Shown here: one piece after another, positions 52,618 to 61,107 of the stretch
Layout of the letters: each line of letters opens with the position of its first letter
Numbering within the stretch: the first letter of the stretch is position 1
Assembly (NCBI GenBank): GCA_035626595.1
Contig: DASPNJ010000026.1
Location: 62,001 to 126,000 of the forward strand
Direction of reading: 5' to 3'
DNA length: 64,000 nt
DNA from: JAQGMV01 sp035626595
Lineage (GTDB): Bacteria; Pseudomonadota; Gammaproteobacteria; Burkholderiales; SG8-41
The notes under the pieces: model-generated
Seen by the model: the letters and a program-made list of their open reading frames with translations, nothing else
Told to the model about the DNA's origin: nothing
Databases searched by the model: none
Position numbers and translations under genes: made by a program

Positions 52618-52632
52618 CGCGATCGCGGCCGC

Positions 52633-53424
52633 TTACTTTCGCTCGGCGTCTACGCGGTCGAGCTCGCGGTCCATATCGGCGTCCGATGGCGAGCGGTAAT
52701 CGTCGTCCTCTTCCTTCGGCTTCGCCATGAAGCGCGCGAGAAAAAGTCCCACCTCGTACAGAATGCACATCGGAATCGCGAGCAGGAGCTGCGAGATCAC
52801 GTCCGGCGGCGTGACGATCGCGGCGATCACGAACGCGCCGACGATGAAATACGGCCGCACGTTGCGCAACTGCTCGAGCGTCACCACGCCGAAGCGCGCG
52901 AGCAGGATGACCACGATCGGCACCTCGAAGGTGACGCCGAACGCGAGGAACATCGTCAGTACGAAGCTCAGATACTGCTCGATGTCCGGCGCGACCGTGA
53001 TGCTCGCCGGTGCGATCTTGTTGACGAAATCGAATACGACGCCGAAGACGAAGAAATAGCAGAACGCGATCCCCAGCAGAAACAGGATCGTGCTCGCGAC
53101 GACGAGCGGCAGCACGAGCTTCTTCTCGTGCGAGTACAGGCCCGGCGCGACGAAAGCCCACGCCTGGTACAGAACGTAGGGCAGCACGATGATGAACGCC
53201 GCCATCGCGGCAACCTTTACCGGGATCAGGAATGGCGTGATGACGCCGGTCGCGATCATCTTCGAGCCTTCGGGGAGCGTGCGTATCATCGGATAGGCAA
53301 GGAGATCGTAGAGCTCGGAGGCCCACGGAAAGAGGCAGACGAACACGATGGCGATCGCGAGCAGCGCGCGCAGCAGCCGGTCCCGCAGCTCGACGAGATG
53401 CGAAATGAAGGTGTCTTCCGCCAT
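52633..53424 (-). CDS. tatC: TatC, twin-arginine translocase receptor
   Basis: 263 residues with six spans. FISHLVELRDRLLRAL at the N-terminus is the conserved cytoplasmic segment that reads Tat signals; FLIPVKVAAMAAFIIVLPYVLYQAWAFVAPGLY splits into the family core, and LTMFLAFGVTFEVPIV follows. An acidic tail ends the protein. It is 15 bp downstream of tatB. Confidence 0.96.
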   Translation of the reverse strand: MAEDTFISHLVELRDRLLRALLAIAIVFVCLFPWASELYDLLAYPMIRTLPEGSKMIATGVITPFLIPVKVAAMAAFIIVLPYVLYQAWAFVAPGLYSHEKKLVLPLVVASTILFLLGIAFCYFFVFGVVFDFVNKIAPASITVAPDIEQYLSFVLTMFLAFGVTFEVPIVVILLARFGVVTLEQLRNVRPYFIVGAFVIAAIVTPPDVISQLLLAIPMCILYEVGLFLARFMAKPKEEDDDYRSPSDADMDRELDRVDAERK

Positions 53425-53439
53425 GAGGGTGCGCGCGGG

Positions 53440-53856
53440 TTACGCGCGCTTCTCCGCCGCTTGCGCTGCAGGCGCGTCCGCGGGTGCTGTCGCTGTGGGT
53501 GCGGCGGACTCGGGCGCCGGGCTCGGCGGCTCGCTCGCGGGCGTTTCCGCGCCCGGGGCGGGGGAAGGATTCGCCTCCTGCGCGATCTTCTGCAGCTCCG
53601 CCTCGGTGGTATTCACTTCATGCGTGACCGTCTGCTCGAAGTTGCGCGCCGCGTCCTGCATCGAGGCCTGGAGCTTCTTCAGCTCCTCGAGCTGCATCTC
53701 GCGCGAGATATCGGCCTTCACGTCGTTCACGTAACGCTGCATGCGGCCGAGCAGATGGCCGAGCGTGCGCGCGACTTTCGGCAGCCGCTCCGGACCGATC
53801 ACGATCAGCGCCACGACGGCGATGATCATGAGCTCGGAGAAGCCGATATCGAACAT
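53440..53856 (-). CDS. tatB: TatB, twin-arginine translocase component
   Basis: 138 residues: MFDIGFSELMIIAVVALIVIGPERLP is the TatB span and hinge, followed by an amphipathic helix (KVARTLGHLLGRMQRYV) and a long Ala/Pro-rich tail. Separated from tatA by 115 bp that hold a dispersed palindrome, which may modulate the ratio of TatA to TatB. Confidence 0.95.
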   Translation of the reverse strand: MFDIGFSELMIIAVVALIVIGPERLPKVARTLGHLLGRMQRYVNDVKADISREMQLEELKKLQASMQDAARNFEQTVTHEVNTTEAELQKIAQEANPSPAPGAETPASEPPSPAPESAAPTATAPADAPAAQAAEKRA

Positions 53857-53863
53857 GTAATGG

Positions 53864-53941
53864 AGGAAGGGAGGTTACGGAGGGAACACGGCGCGGCCAA
53901 CTTCGCGCCCTGCGTGGAAAGTTTCCCTCCGTTCGTGTGCG
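53864..53941. repeat. Dispersed palindromic element, copy B
   Basis: AGGAAGGGAGGTTACGGAGG on the left and GTTTCCCTCCG on the right, with core stem CGGAGGGAA (53878-53886)/TTCCCTCCG (53933-53941). It is followed by GGGGCCCGAGCGCGAAGCGCGAGC. It fills the tatA-tatB gap. Confidence 0.7.
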
Positions 53942-53971
53942 GCGGGGCCCGAGCGCGAAGCGCGAGCGCCG

Positions 53972-54199
53972 CTACGTCTTGGTGGTTTCCTTCCGCGCCT
54001 CGCCTTCGATCGTCTGACCCGCCGAGGGAGGGATCTCGCTCTTCGCGGCGTTCTTGTCCTCTTCCGACTTCATGCCGTCCTTGAAGCCCTTCACGGCGCT
54101 GCCGAGGTCGGTGCCGAGGTTGCGCAGCTTCTTGGTGCCGAAGATGAGGATCACCACGACCAAGACGATCAGCCAATGCCAGATGCTGAACGAACCCAT
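53972..54199 (-). CDS. tatA: TatA, twin-arginine translocase pore subunit
   Basis: 75 residues from ATG 54199: MGSFSIWHWLIVLVVVILIF is the span, then the FGTKKLRNLGTDLG hinge, an amphipathic helix (SAVKGFKDGMKSEED) and an acidic tail. It directly follows hisE (5 bp), the common betaproteobacterial order. Confidence 0.95.
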   Translation of the reverse strand: MGSFSIWHWLIVLVVVILIFGTKKLRNLGTDLGSAVKGFKDGMKSEEDKNAAKSEIPPSAGQTIEGEARKETTKT

Positions 54200-54204
54200 A
54201 TCGA

Positions 54205-54537
54205 TTACTCCGTTCGAGGACCGCGAGAGCGTTTTTCGGCGATGCCGGAAGTGCCTTCGCGCCGCGCGAGCTCCGCGAGCACCTCGTCGACGCGCACACC
54301 GTGCCAGGTCAGCAGGACCATGCAGTGAAACCACAGATCTGCGGTCTCGCGCACGACGTGAAGTTTATCACCGTCCTTCGAGGCGAGAATCGTCTCGGCG
54401 GCCTCTTCCGCGACCTTCTTCAAGATCGCGTCGTGACCTTTGCGCGCGAGGCTCGCGACGTAGGACATCGAAGGATCCGCCTTCAGCCGCTGCTCGATCA
54501 CCTGCCCGAGCCGCGCGAGTATTTCGGAATCGTTCAT
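54205..54537 (-). CDS. hisE: HisE, phosphoribosyl-ATP pyrophosphatase
   Basis: 110 residues from ATG 54537, overlapping the hisI stop by 4 bp. SYVASLARKGHDAILKKVAEEAAETILA carries the MazG-like EExxE metal site, and ETADLWFHCMVLL the second acidic site. Second step of histidine synthesis: PR-ATP to PR-AMP. Confidence 0.95.
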   Translation of the reverse strand: MNDSEILARLGQVIEQRLKADPSMSYVASLARKGHDAILKKVAEEAAETILASKDGDKLHVVRETADLWFHCMVLLTWHGVRVDEVLAELARREGTSGIAEKRSRGPRTE

Positions 54538-54917
54538 GAGCGATAGATCTCGCGCGGGTCCTTCAGCACCGGATCGGTGCTCACCCATTGCCCGTCATCG
54601 AGGCGCCGGAAAAAGCAGCTCTCGCGTCCGGTATGGCAGGCGATGCCGCCCACCTGCTCCACCTCCAGCAGCACGACGTCCTCGTCGCAGTCGAGACGCA
54701 CCGATCTCACTTTCTGCACGTGTCCCGACTCTTCGCCCTTGTGCCAGAGCTTCCCGCGCGAGCGAGACCAGTAGTGCGCTTCGCCGGTTTCGAACGTGCG
54801 CTCGAGCGCCTCGCGATTCATCCACGCCAGCGTGAGCACACGCTTGGTCGATGCGTCCTGCGCGATCGCCGGAACGAGGCCGTTGTCCGGCCAGTGCACT
54901 TGGTCGAGCCACTCCAT
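54534..54917 (-). CDS. hisI: HisI, phosphoribosyl-AMP cyclohydrolase
   Basis: 127 residues. MNREALERTFETGEAHYWSRSRGKLW splits into the conserved core; zinc ligands are Cys in RLDCDED and in ACHTGRESCF. It opens the adenine ring of PR-AMP. It is separate from HisE, unlike the fused form in enterics. It lies 26 bp after hisF. Confidence 0.95.
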   Translation of the reverse strand: MEWLDQVHWPDNGLVPAIAQDASTKRVLTLAWMNREALERTFETGEAHYWSRSRGKLWHKGEESGHVQKVRSVRLDCDEDVVLLEVEQVGGIACHTGRESCFFRRLDDGQWVSTDPVLKDPREIYRS

Positions 54918-54943
54918 ACGCCGCAGGATACAGAAGACCGGAT

Positions 54944-55714
54944 CTACAGTCTTATTTCGATGCCGCGGCTCGCCAGATGTTCCTTCGCCTGGCGCACGGT
55001 GTATTCGCCGTAGTGAAAGATGCTGGCGGCGAGCACGGCGTCGGCGTGGCCGGCGAGGATCCCGTCGGCGAGGTGCTGCAGGTTACCCACGCCGCCGCTC
55101 GCGATGACCGGCACCTCGAGCGCGTCGGAAAACGCGCGCGTCAACTCGAGGTCGAACCCCAGACGCGTGCCGTCGCGGTCCATGCTGGTGAGCAGAATCT
55201 CGCCCGCGCCGAGCGCCTGCATCCTGAGGCCCCATTCGATCGCGTCGATGCCCGTCGCGCGTCTGCCGCCGTGCGTGAAGACTTCCCACTCGAGAGGCGT
55301 CGCGTCGGGCACCCGGCGCGCGTCCACAGCGACGACGATGCACTGCGACCCGTAACGATCGGAGGCGTCGGCGACGAGCTGCGGGTTCTGCACCGCCGCT
55401 GTGTTGATGCTCACCTTGTCCGCGCCCGCGTTCAGGAGCCGCCGCACGTCTTCCACGCTGCGCACGCCGCCGCCTACGGTCAGGGGAATGAATACCTGCG
55501 CCGCGACCGCTTCGACGATGCCCACGATCGTGTCGCGCTCGTCGCTGCTCGCGGTGATGTCGAGGAAGGTGAGCTCGTCCGCGCCCTGCTCGTCGTAGCG
55601 GCGCGCGATCTCGACGGGATCGCCCGCATCGCGCAGCCCCACGAAATTCACACCTTTGACGACGCGCCCCGCCGTCACGTCGAGGCAGGGAATGACGCGC
55701 TTGGCGAGGCTCAA
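54944..55714 (-). CDS. hisF: HisF, imidazole glycerol phosphate synthase cyclase subunit
   Basis: 256 residues. Start TTG 55714 (MSLAKRVIPCLDV), inside the stop of hisA (TTGA), so it is translationally coupled; no ATG is available. Catalytic Asp in PCLDV and in TSMDRDGT are present, and phosphate-binding VGGGVRS and ASGGVG loops complete the barrel. It works with HisH. Confidence 0.95.
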   Translation of the reverse strand: MSLAKRVIPCLDVTAGRVVKGVNFVGLRDAGDPVEIARRYDEQGADELTFLDITASSDERDTIVGIVEAVAAQVFIPLTVGGGVRSVEDVRRLLNAGADKVSINTAAVQNPQLVADASDRYGSQCIVVAVDARRVPDATPLEWEVFTHGGRRATGIDAIEWGLRMQALGAGEILLTSMDRDGTRLGFDLELTRAFSDALEVPVIASGGVGNLQHLADGILAGHADAVLAASIFHYGEYTVRQAKEHLASRGIEIRL

Positions 55715-56466
55715 GCTTCGGCTTTTTTCCCCGACAGCTCGTCGGCGAGCTTCTGCGCCGCCATGAAATCGAGCGTGCCCTGGTAGACCGCGCGCCCGGT
55801 GATGGCCGCCGTAATGCCCTCGGGCTCGACGGCGCAGAGCGCCTTCACGTCGTCGAGATTGGCGACGCCGCCGCTCGCGATCACCGGGACGGTGAGGTGC
55901 CGCGCGAGCGCCACGGTCGCGTCGATGTTGACGCCGGTCAGCATGCCGTCGCGGCCGATGTCGGTGTAGATCACCGCTTCGACGCCGTAATCCTCGAACT
56001 TCTTCGCGAGATCGATGACGTCGTGACCGGTCATTTTCGACCAGCCATCCACGGCCACTTTGCCCTCCTTCGCGTCGAGCGCGACCAGCACGTGGCCGGT
56101 GAACGCCGTGCACGCATCGTGCAGGAAGCCGGGCGTTTTCACCGCGGCCGTGCCGATGATCACGTACGACACGCCGTGATCGAGATAACGCTCGATCGTG
56201 TCGAGATCGCGGATGCCGCCGCCCAGCTGTATCGGGATCTCGGCGCCGACCGCGGCGGCGATCGCCTTGATCGCGTTCTCGTTCTTCGGGCGGCCGGCCG
56301 CGGCGCCGTTCAAATCGACTACGTGCAGGCGCCGCGCGCCTTTGTTCAGCCATTCGCGCGCGGTCGCGGCCGGATCGTCCGAGAACACCGTCGCGTCCGT
56401 CATGTCGCCCTGCTTCAGGCGCACGCATTTTCCGTCTTTCAGGTCGATGGCCGGAATGATCAGCAT
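55711..56466 (-). CDS. hisA: HisA, ProFAR isomerase
   Basis: 251 residues: MLIIPAIDLKDGKCVRLKQGD with the catalytic Asp, then DGWSKM, TDIGRDGMLTG with the second Asp, and ASGGVANLDD. It isomerises ProFAR to PRFAR. A 155-bp gap separates it from hisH upstream; a frame there is only a shadow. Confidence 0.96.
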   Translation of the reverse strand: MLIIPAIDLKDGKCVRLKQGDMTDATVFSDDPAATAREWLNKGARRLHVVDLNGAAAGRPKNENAIKAIAAAVGAEIPIQLGGGIRDLDTIERYLDHGVSYVIIGTAAVKTPGFLHDACTAFTGHVLVALDAKEGKVAVDGWSKMTGHDVIDLAKKFEDYGVEAVIYTDIGRDGMLTGVNIDATVALARHLTVPVIASGGVANLDDVKALCAVEPEGITAAITGRAVYQGTLDFMAAQKLADELSGKKAEA

Positions 56467-56621
56467 ATGGGTATGGCTCGGCTGCTAGCGTGCAGCAGGA
56501 GAGGCAGCGTGAAAACGTGGATTCGCGTCAGGAGCGCGTCGGGCGTGCAGCTGCGGGCGGGAGGATCGGGGCGGCGCCGTTTGTCGTGTTCTGCGCGCTA
56601 CTAAAACACGATTGCACGGCA

Positions 56622-57305
56622 TCATGCAAGCACATCGCGCGCGCCGGGCGCCGCGGCCGGCACCGTCTGCGGGCGCCAGTCCGCGAAGTTCGCCAGCAGC
56701 CGTAGTCCCGCTTCCGCGCTTTTCTCGGGGTGGAACTGCACCGCGAACACGTTCCCGGAACCGGCGGCGCATGCGAACGGGAACGGATACAGCGTCTCGG
56801 CTGCGACGAGCTCCGGCCGCGATGGTTCGGCGAAGTAGCTGTGCACGAAATAGAAGCGCGAGCCGTCGGGTATGCCCGTCCAGAGCGGGTGCGCGCAGGT
56901 CTGGCGCACTTCGTTCCAGCCCATGTGCGGCACCTTGAGCCGGTTGCCGCCGCCGTCGACCATCCGCGCCGCGGGAAAACGTTTCACGCGGCCGGGAAAA
57001 ATCGCAAGTCCCGGCGTGTCGCCCTCCTCGCTGTGCTCGAACAGCATCTGCAGCCCGATGCACAGGCCGAGAAAGGGCTTGTCGCGAGCGGCGTCGATGA
57101 CCGCTGCGCGTAAGCCCCGCGCGTCCATCTCGCGCATGCAGTCGCGCATCGCGCCCTGACCGGGGAACACGACGCGCTCGGCGCGGCGAACGACGTCGGG
57201 ATCACCCGTCACCGTGACGACACCGTCGGGGGCGACGTGCTCGAGCGCCTTTGCGACCGAGCGCAGGTTGCCCATGCCGTAATCGACGACGGCGATCTCA
57301 CGCAT
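56622..57305 (-). CDS. hisH: HisH, glutamine amidotransferase subunit of IGP synthase
   Basis: 227 residues. DYGMGNLRSVAKALE at the start, the nucleophile Cys in FLGLCIGLQ, and the His/Glu pair in FAVQFHPEKS form the class I amidotransferase triad. It supplies ammonia to HisF. Confidence 0.96.
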   Translation of the reverse strand: MREIAVVDYGMGNLRSVAKALEHVAPDGVVTVTGDPDVVRRAERVVFPGQGAMRDCMREMDARGLRAAVIDAARDKPFLGLCIGLQMLFEHSEEGDTPGLAIFPGRVKRFPAARMVDGGGNRLKVPHMGWNEVRQTCAHPLWTGIPDGSRFYFVHSYFAEPSRPELVAAETLYPFPFACAAGSGNVFAVQFHPEKSAEAGLRLLANFADWRPQTVPAAAPGARDVLA

Positions 57306-57333
57306 GCGGAATCAACGCGTGACGGCGCGGCGG

Positions 57334-57374
57334 AAGGAAAGGAGGTTACGGAGGGAACCATGGGTTTCCCTCTG
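57334..57374. repeat. Dispersed palindromic element, copy C
   Basis: AGGAAAGGAGGTTACGGAGG on the left and TTTCCCTCTG on the right, core stem CGGAGGGAA (57349-57357)/TTCCCTCTG (57366-57374). It is followed by GAGGCCCGAGCTGAAGGCGAGCG, as in copy B. It lies between hisH and hisB. Confidence 0.7.
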
Positions 57375-57413
57375 TTCATAGAGCGAGGCCCGAGCTGAAG
57401 GCGAGCGCCGCAC

Positions 57414-58004
57414 CTAAAGGCTGCCCTTGGTCGATGGGACGCTGGCCACGCGGGGGTCCGCCTCGACGGCCATGCGCAGCGCGCGGCCGAACGCCTTGAA
57501 CACCGTCTCCGCCTGGTGGTGCGCGTTCGCGCCGCGCAGGTTCTCCACGTGTAGCGTGACGTGCGCGTGATTGACGAACCCCTGGAAGAATTCGTGCACG
57601 AGATCGACGTCGAACTCGCCGATGCGCGCCCGCACGAAATCGACGTGGAATTCCAGCCCCGGCCGGCCCGAGAGATCGATGACCACGCGCGAGAGCGCCT
57701 CGTCGAGCGGCACGTACGCGTGGCCGTAACGGCGCACGCCTTTTTTGTCCCCCGCGGCGCGCGCGAAGGCTTGTCCGATCGTGATACCGATGTCTTCGAC
57801 CGTGTGATGCGCATCGATGTGCAGGTCGCCTTTCGCCCGCACGTCCAGATCCAGCACGCCGTGACGCGCCACCTGATCGAGCATGTGATCGAGGAACGGC
57901 ACCTGCGTGGCGAGGGTCGCGCGGCCGCTGCCGTCGAGATCGAGCTTCACGCTGATCTGGGTCTCCAGCGTGTTGCGGGTGATCTGCGCTTCGCGTTTGG
58001 CCAT
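57414..58004 (-). CDS. hisB: HisB, imidazoleglycerol-phosphate dehydratase (monofunctional)
   Basis: 196 residues. FLDHMLDQVARHG, DLHIDAHHTVEDIGI and the late VNHAHVTLHV/AHHQAETVFKAFGRAL give the paired metal-binding His motifs. The phosphatase half of the enteric fusion is absent, as is usual outside enterics. It is 5 bp after hisC. Confidence 0.96.
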   Translation of the reverse strand: MAKREAQITRNTLETQISVKLDLDGSGRATLATQVPFLDHMLDQVARHGVLDLDVRAKGDLHIDAHHTVEDIGITIGQAFARAAGDKKGVRRYGHAYVPLDEALSRVVIDLSGRPGLEFHVDFVRARIGEFDVDLVHEFFQGFVNHAHVTLHVENLRGANAHHQAETVFKAFGRALRMAVEADPRVASVPSTKGSL

Positions 58005-58009
58005 GACGT

Positions 58010-59077
58010 TCAGCCGGCCGCCTGTCGCAGCGCAGCCAGGAAACGATCGTTTTCTTCGCGCGTGCCGACCGTCACGCGCAGGCAGTTCTCGAGCGACGGA
58101 TGCGCGCCATGCATGTTCTTGATGAGGACCCCGCGCTGTCTGAGCGCGTCGAATGCGCGACCGGCCGCGGCCACTCTGAACAGGATGAAGTTCGCATCAC
58201 TCGGATAAGGCGTGGTGTCGGGGATTCGGGCCAGCTCCGTGACAAGCCGTGCGCGCTCGGCGCGAATCGCGGCCGCCTGCTCTTCGAGCAGCGTCTCGTG
58301 CGCGAGCACCTCGGCGGCGACGAGCTGGGTCAGCACGTTGACATTATAGGGGAGGCGCACCTTGTCCACGTGCCGCAGCCACTCGGCGCGGCCTGCGATG
58401 AGACCGAGTCGCAGCCCCGCGAGACCCGACTTCGACAGCGTGCGCATGACGAGCAGGTTGCGATTTGCGGCGATGCGGTCCATGTACGTGCGCCCGGCGA
58501 ATGCGTGGTACGCCTCGTCGATCACAACGAGTCCGCTGGCGGCGCCGATCACGGCGTCGACAGCGGTTTCCTCGAACAGATTGCCGGTGGGATTGTTGGG
58601 ATAAGCAATGAAGGTGAGCGCAGGTTCGTGCTCCTTCATCGCCGCGATGACGCGCGCGGCATCGAGCGAGAAGTCGGGACCGAGCGCAACACCGACGTAC
58701 TTCAGGCCGCAGAACGTCGCGATCATCCGGAACATGACGAACGAAGGTTCGAGCCCCAGCACGGTCGCGCCCGGCCGCGCCGCCGCCAGCATCAGCATCT
58801 GAATGATCTCGTCGGAGCCGTTGCCCAGCACGAGCTCCACGTCCGCGGGTACGGCGAGCGTCGACTTGAGTACCTCTTTGAGCCGCGTCGCCGCCGCGTC
58901 CGGATAGCGGTTCACCTCCGCGTTCGATACTGCCGCGGCGATGCGCGCACGAACCTCCGCCGGCAGCGTGTACGGGTTCTCCATCGCATCGAGCTTCACC
59001 ATGCCGGCGGAGGACGGCACGTGGTAGGCAGCGAGCGCCCGGATCTCGTCGCGAATCAGGTCTTCGGGATTCTTCAC
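58010..59077 (-). CDS. hisC: HisC, histidinol-phosphate aminotransferase
   Basis: 355 residues from GTG 59077, overlapping the hisD stop by GTGA. KLDAMENPYTLP at the start, PNNPTGN for cofactor and substrate binding, VIDEAYHAF and the PLP lysine in RTLSKSGLAGLRLG are class I/II aminotransferase marks. Open frame upstream is within hisD and is ignored. Confidence 0.95.
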   Translation of the reverse strand: MKNPEDLIRDEIRALAAYHVPSSAGMVKLDAMENPYTLPAEVRARIAAAVSNAEVNRYPDAAATRLKEVLKSTLAVPADVELVLGNGSDEIIQMLMLAAARPGATVLGLEPSFVMFRMIATFCGLKYVGVALGPDFSLDAARVIAAMKEHEPALTFIAYPNNPTGNLFEETAVDAVIGAASGLVVIDEAYHAFAGRTYMDRIAANRNLLVMRTLSKSGLAGLRLGLIAGRAEWLRHVDKVRLPYNVNVLTQLVAAEVLAHETLLEEQAAAIRAERARLVTELARIPDTTPYPSDANFILFRVAAAGRAFDALRQRGVLIKNMHGAHPSLENCLRVTVGTREENDRFLAALRQAAG

Positions 59078-60366
59078 GGCTTCATCCGCAGCTCGGCCGA
59101 CCGCGCATGGGCGGTAAGGCCTTCGCCGTGCGCGAGCTCCGCGGCGATCTTGCCGAGGCTCGCCGCGCCCTCGCGCGAGATGCGGATCACGCTGGAGCGC
59201 TTCTGAAAGTCGTAGACGCCGAGCGGAGACGAAAAACGCGCGGTGCGCGAGGTCGGCAGCACGTGGTTGGGTCCGGCGCAATAGTCGCCTAGCGCTTCCG
59301 AGGCATACCGGCCGAGGAATATCGCGCCGGCGTGGCGGATCTTCGGCAGCAGCGCATCGGCGTCTTCGACCGAGAGCTCCAGATGCTCCGGTGCGATGCG
59401 GTTCACGAGCGCGCACGCCTCATCGAGATCCGGCACTGCGATCAGCGCGCCGCGGCGCTCGAGCGAGGCTTCGATCACCACCTTTCGCGGCATCGCCGGC
59501 AGCGCGCGCGCGATGCTCGCTTCGACGGCGTCGATGAGCTTCGAATCCGGCGAGATCAGCATCGCCTGCGCGAGCTCGTCGTGCTCCGCTTGCGAGAAGA
59601 GGTCCATCGCGATCCAGTCGGGGTTGGCGTTGCCGTCCGCCACCACCAGGATTTCCGAGGGTCCCGCGACCATGTCGATGCCGACGACGCCGAACACCCG
59701 ACGTTTCGCGGCCGCCACGTACTGATTGCCGGGACCGACGATCTTGTCGACCGCGGGCACGCTGTCGGTACCGTAGGCGAGCGCGGCGACCGCCTGCGCG
59801 CCGCCGATCGCGAACACGCGATCCACGCCGCACAGCGCCGCGGCGGCGAGCACCAGCGGATTGCGCTCCCCGCCCGGCGTGGGCACGACCATGATCACTT
59901 CACGCACGCCGGCGACTTTCGCGGGCAGCACGTTCATGATCACCGATGACGGGTACGCGGCCTTGCCGCCGGGGACATACACGCCCACGCGCTCGAGCGG
60001 CGTCACCTGCTGCCCGAGCTCGTTGCCATAGCCGTCGGTGAAGCTCCAGGACTCGGCGCGCTGCCGCTCGTGATAGGCCCGCACGCGATCGGCGGCAATG
60101 GTGAGCGCCTCGCGGCGTGACCCCGGAAGCGCCGCGAGCGCCTGCCTGCATTCATCGAGGCCGATTTCGAGCTCCGCCGCACGCGCCACTTCGACGCGGT
60201 CCAGGCGCCGCGTATGCTCGACGAGCGCTGCATCTCCGCGCGCTTTCACGTCGGCCAGGATGGACGCCGCGATCTGATCCACCTGCGGGTCCTGCGCGGC
60301 TTCGAACGCGAGCAGCTCCGCGAGCCGCACGTCGAAGTCGGCCTGGCTGCTGGAGAGCCTGCGCAT
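59074..60366 (-). CDS. hisD: HisD, histidinol dehydrogenase
   Basis: 430 residues from ATG 60366, which overlaps the hisG stop by one base (GTG 60369 is an alternative). PGGKAAYPSSVIMNV-type substrate loop, GPSEILVVAD, SQAEHDE and the active-site RIAPEHLELS are all present, giving the zinc ligands. It performs the last two oxidations to histidine. Confidence 0.96.
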   Translation of the reverse strand: MRRLSSSQADFDVRLAELLAFEAAQDPQVDQIAASILADVKARGDAALVEHTRRLDRVEVARAAELEIGLDECRQALAALPGSRREALTIAADRVRAYHERQRAESWSFTDGYGNELGQQVTPLERVGVYVPGGKAAYPSSVIMNVLPAKVAGVREVIMVVPTPGGERNPLVLAAAALCGVDRVFAIGGAQAVAALAYGTDSVPAVDKIVGPGNQYVAAAKRRVFGVVGIDMVAGPSEILVVADGNANPDWIAMDLFSQAEHDELAQAMLISPDSKLIDAVEASIARALPAMPRKVVIEASLERRGALIAVPDLDEACALVNRIAPEHLELSVEDADALLPKIRHAGAIFLGRYASEALGDYCAGPNHVLPTSRTARFSSPLGVYDFQKRSSVIRISREGAASLGKIAAELAHGEGLTAHARSAELRMKP

Positions 60367-61001
60367 CACGTCACCGCGCGCGCGAACGCGTCGAGCAGCG
60401 GCTGCACCGCGGCGCGTTTGAGCTTGAGCGACGCCTGGTTGACGATGAGGCGCGCCGAGACCGGCGCGATGTCCTCGACGGCGCGCAGCCCGTTGGCCTT
60501 CAGCGTGTTGCCGGTGGAGACGAGGTCGACGATCGCGTCCGCCAGCCCCACGAGCGGCGCGAGCTCCATCGATCCGTACAGCTTGATGAGGTCGACGTGC
60601 ATGCCTTTAGCGGCGAAATGCTCGCGCGCGGTCTGCACGTACTTCGTCGCGACGCGCAGCCGCGCGCCGCGGCGCACGGCCTGCTGGTAGTCGTAGTCCT
60701 CTTTCACCGCGACGACCAGGCGGCAGCGCGCGATGCCGAGGTCCACCGGCTGGTACACGCCGTGCCCGCCGTGCTCGTCGAGCACGTCCTTGCCGGCGAC
60801 GCCAATGTCCGCGCCGCCGTATTGAACGTACGTCGGCACGTCGGCAGCGCGCACGATGATCACGCGCACGTCATCGCGGTTGGTGGTGAGGATCAGCTTG
60901 CGCGAGGTCTCCGGGTCTTCGCGCGTGGCGACGCCGGCCGCCGCGAGCAGCGGCACCGTCTCGTCGAAAATGCGGCCCTTGGAAAGGGCGATCGTGACCA
61001 T
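60366..61001 (-). CDS. hisG: HisG, ATP phosphoribosyltransferase (short form)
   Basis: 211 residues from ATG 61001. ALSKGRIFDE at the start, GAADVPTYVQYGGADIGVAGKDVL-type core and the PRPP loop DLVSTGNTLKANGL. The short form lacks the C-terminal regulatory domain and needs HisZ, which is not in this window. First enzyme of the pathway and first gene of the his block. Confidence 0.95.
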   Translation of the reverse strand: MVTIALSKGRIFDETVPLLAAAGVATREDPETSRKLILTTNRDDVRVIIVRAADVPTYVQYGGADIGVAGKDVLDEHGGHGVYQPVDLGIARCRLVVAVKEDYDYQQAVRRGARLRVATKYVQTAREHFAAKGMHVDLIKLYGSMELAPLVGLADAIVDLVSTGNTLKANGLRAVEDIAPVSARLIVNQASLKLKRAAVQPLLDAFARAVT

Positions 61002-61072
61002 CGGAGAGCGCGGAAAAGCGAGGCGAAAGGATTGAATTCTAACGCAAAAGCGCCGATCGACCTCTGCTACAC

Positions 61073-61078
61073 TCGCGG
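61073..61078 (+). promoter_or_regulatory. Possible -10 box of the mlaF-like gene
   Basis: CTGCTACACT near 61069-61078 contains TACACT with a TG upstream, like an extended -10. A -35 is not clear. It lies about 30 bp before the TTG start at 61108, in the region divergent from hisG. Confidence 0.35.
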
Positions 61079-61107
61079 CTCTTTCGCCAGCCTCGAAGCC
61101 TCTTCAC

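Noticed and set aside
56485..57063. Frame of 192 codons overlapping hisH and the hisA-hisH gap
   Set aside because: Mostly out of frame with hisH, very Arg/Ala-rich; hisH is complete.
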